This document shows positions 39,846 through 40,287 of a stretch of 40,287 nt of DNA, one piece after another. A program made the translations under genes and the position numbers. The notes below the pieces were generated by a model, which searched no databases, was not told the origin of the DNA, and saw nothing but the letters and a program-made list of their open reading frames with translations. Numbering within the stretch: position 1 is the first letter of the stretch; each line of letters starts with the position of its first letter. This DNA is from Kitasatospora humi (GTDB taxonomy: Bacteria > Actinomycetota > Actinomycetes > Streptomycetales > Streptomycetaceae). Location: positions 1 through 40,287 of the forward strand of contig NZ_JAJJPA010000054.1 of assembly GCF_020907985.1 (NCBI RefSeq), written 5' to 3'.

Positions 39846-40287
39846 GTGCGCCAGGACACACCGGTCGGCGGTCTCAGGGCAGGGCGCACCGGGCCTGGCC
39901 CGGGCGGCGTCGGCCCTTCGCGTGCCGAGCTGGTGACCAGCTGCCTGCGCAAGGCCGTGCTGTCCACCGAGGCGTACGGCTGCCTGCTCTACCTCAGCTC
40001 CAGCGACCGGCGGTTCCTGCAGCTCAGCGCGGTGGCGGGGGTGCCGGTCTCGCTGCTGAGCGGGTTCGTGCGGCTGCCCGTGCCGGCCGCGCATCCGGTG
40101 TCGGCGGCGTTCCGCAGCGGCCGCACGGTGACGCTGGGCGGGCCCGAGGAGACCATGCGGCGGTTTCCGCAGCTGCTGATGGGGCTCCCGTACGCGTTCG
40201 CCTCGGTGTCGGTGCCGGTCTGCACCGCCGAGCAGGCCTTCGGGGCGTTGTTCGCGCTCTGGCCGGCCGCCGCGCACGGGGTGCCGG
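39846..40287 (+). CDS. GAF-domain protein, start of gene (runs off the window)
   Basis: Partial, 147 codons seen without a stop. A Gly/Arg/Pro-rich start (VRQDTPVGGLRAGRTGPGPG) is followed by a GAF domain: VLSTEAYGCLLYLSSSDRRFLQLSAVAG, then PLPVPAAHPVSAAFRSGRTV and FASVSVPVCTAEQAFGALFAL. In Streptomyces such proteins usually continue into a SpoIIE-type phosphatase or a histidine kinase, which cannot be confirmed here. GTG at 39846 is chosen because the predicted transcription start falls on it; GGAGG ends directly at the codon and is too close to act as a normal ribosome-binding site. A small molecule or light signal may bind the GAF domain. Confidence 0.75.
   Translation, partial: MRQDTPVGGLRAGRTGPGPGGVGPSRAELVTSCLRKAVLSTEAYGCLLYLSSSDRRFLQLSAVAGVPVSLLSGFVRLPVPAAHPVSAAFRSGRTVTLGGPEETMRRFPQLLMGLPYAFASVSVPVCTAEQAFGALFALWPAAAHGVP

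Overview
The window is very GC-rich, with dense coding, strong G/C at third codon positions, many GTG and TTG starts and few gaps. Gene content (a PAAT amino-acid importer, a standalone clpP, a GlxA-type AraC regulator, secreted Tat/Sec enzymes, a GAF protein) points to a Streptomyces or Kitasatospora chromosome. No tRNA, rRNA, CRISPR array, transposase, integrase or phage gene was seen.

Layout. At the extreme left lies a broken copy of the start of guaB, butting onto a 13-bp tandem repeat at the end of a MarR gene that is coupled to a DHA2-type drug exporter (104-2001). Then come a GH15 glucoamylase/trehalase-like enzyme (2218-4047), an Old Yellow Enzyme (4357-5484), a four-gene polar amino-acid ABC importer (5646-8877), an isolated cytochrome oxidase subunit I gene with a small membrane partner (8999-11153), a DUF488 protein, a ThrE-type exporter, a large APC permease, an RNase HI with an extra Cys/His tail and an FAD monooxygenase (to 17555).

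The centre (17788-20276) holds the most unusual unit: a protein that joins a uracil-DNA-glycosylase fold to an arginine-type ADP-ribosyltransferase, transcribed divergently from a macrodomain protein. Macrodomains bind or remove ADP-ribose, so the pair looks like a write/erase ADP-ribosylation module aimed at DNA or DNA-bound proteins. The glycosylase part carries Asn in place of the usual catalytic Asp. Next to it are a lone clpP, an MDR oxidoreductase with a TetR-like operator, a GlxA-type regulator, a secreted putative metallopeptidase and a second, aromatic-type FAD monooxygenase.

The right part (27024-33472) is a PQQ-like RiPP locus: precursor pqqA, pqqC and a pqqD-pqqE fusion, overlapping in one transcript, flanked by a divergent large FAD/NAD(P)-binding protein and a convergent exported beta-propeller protein of the PQQ-repeat type. 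pqqB is absent from the window, and the PqqC protein has lost active-site histidines, so the product may be PQQ or a variant. A secreted multicopper oxidase follows (divergent from the propeller gene), then a secreted M9 collagenase with PKD and PPC domains, a LysR regulator, a MmcQ/YjbR protein and the start of a GAF-domain protein whose near-consensus promoter implies a leaderless transcript.

Several strong hairpins separate convergent genes, and perfect palindromes mark likely operators; these are listed separately. All functional calls come from reading motifs and family resemblance by eye; no database search was run.
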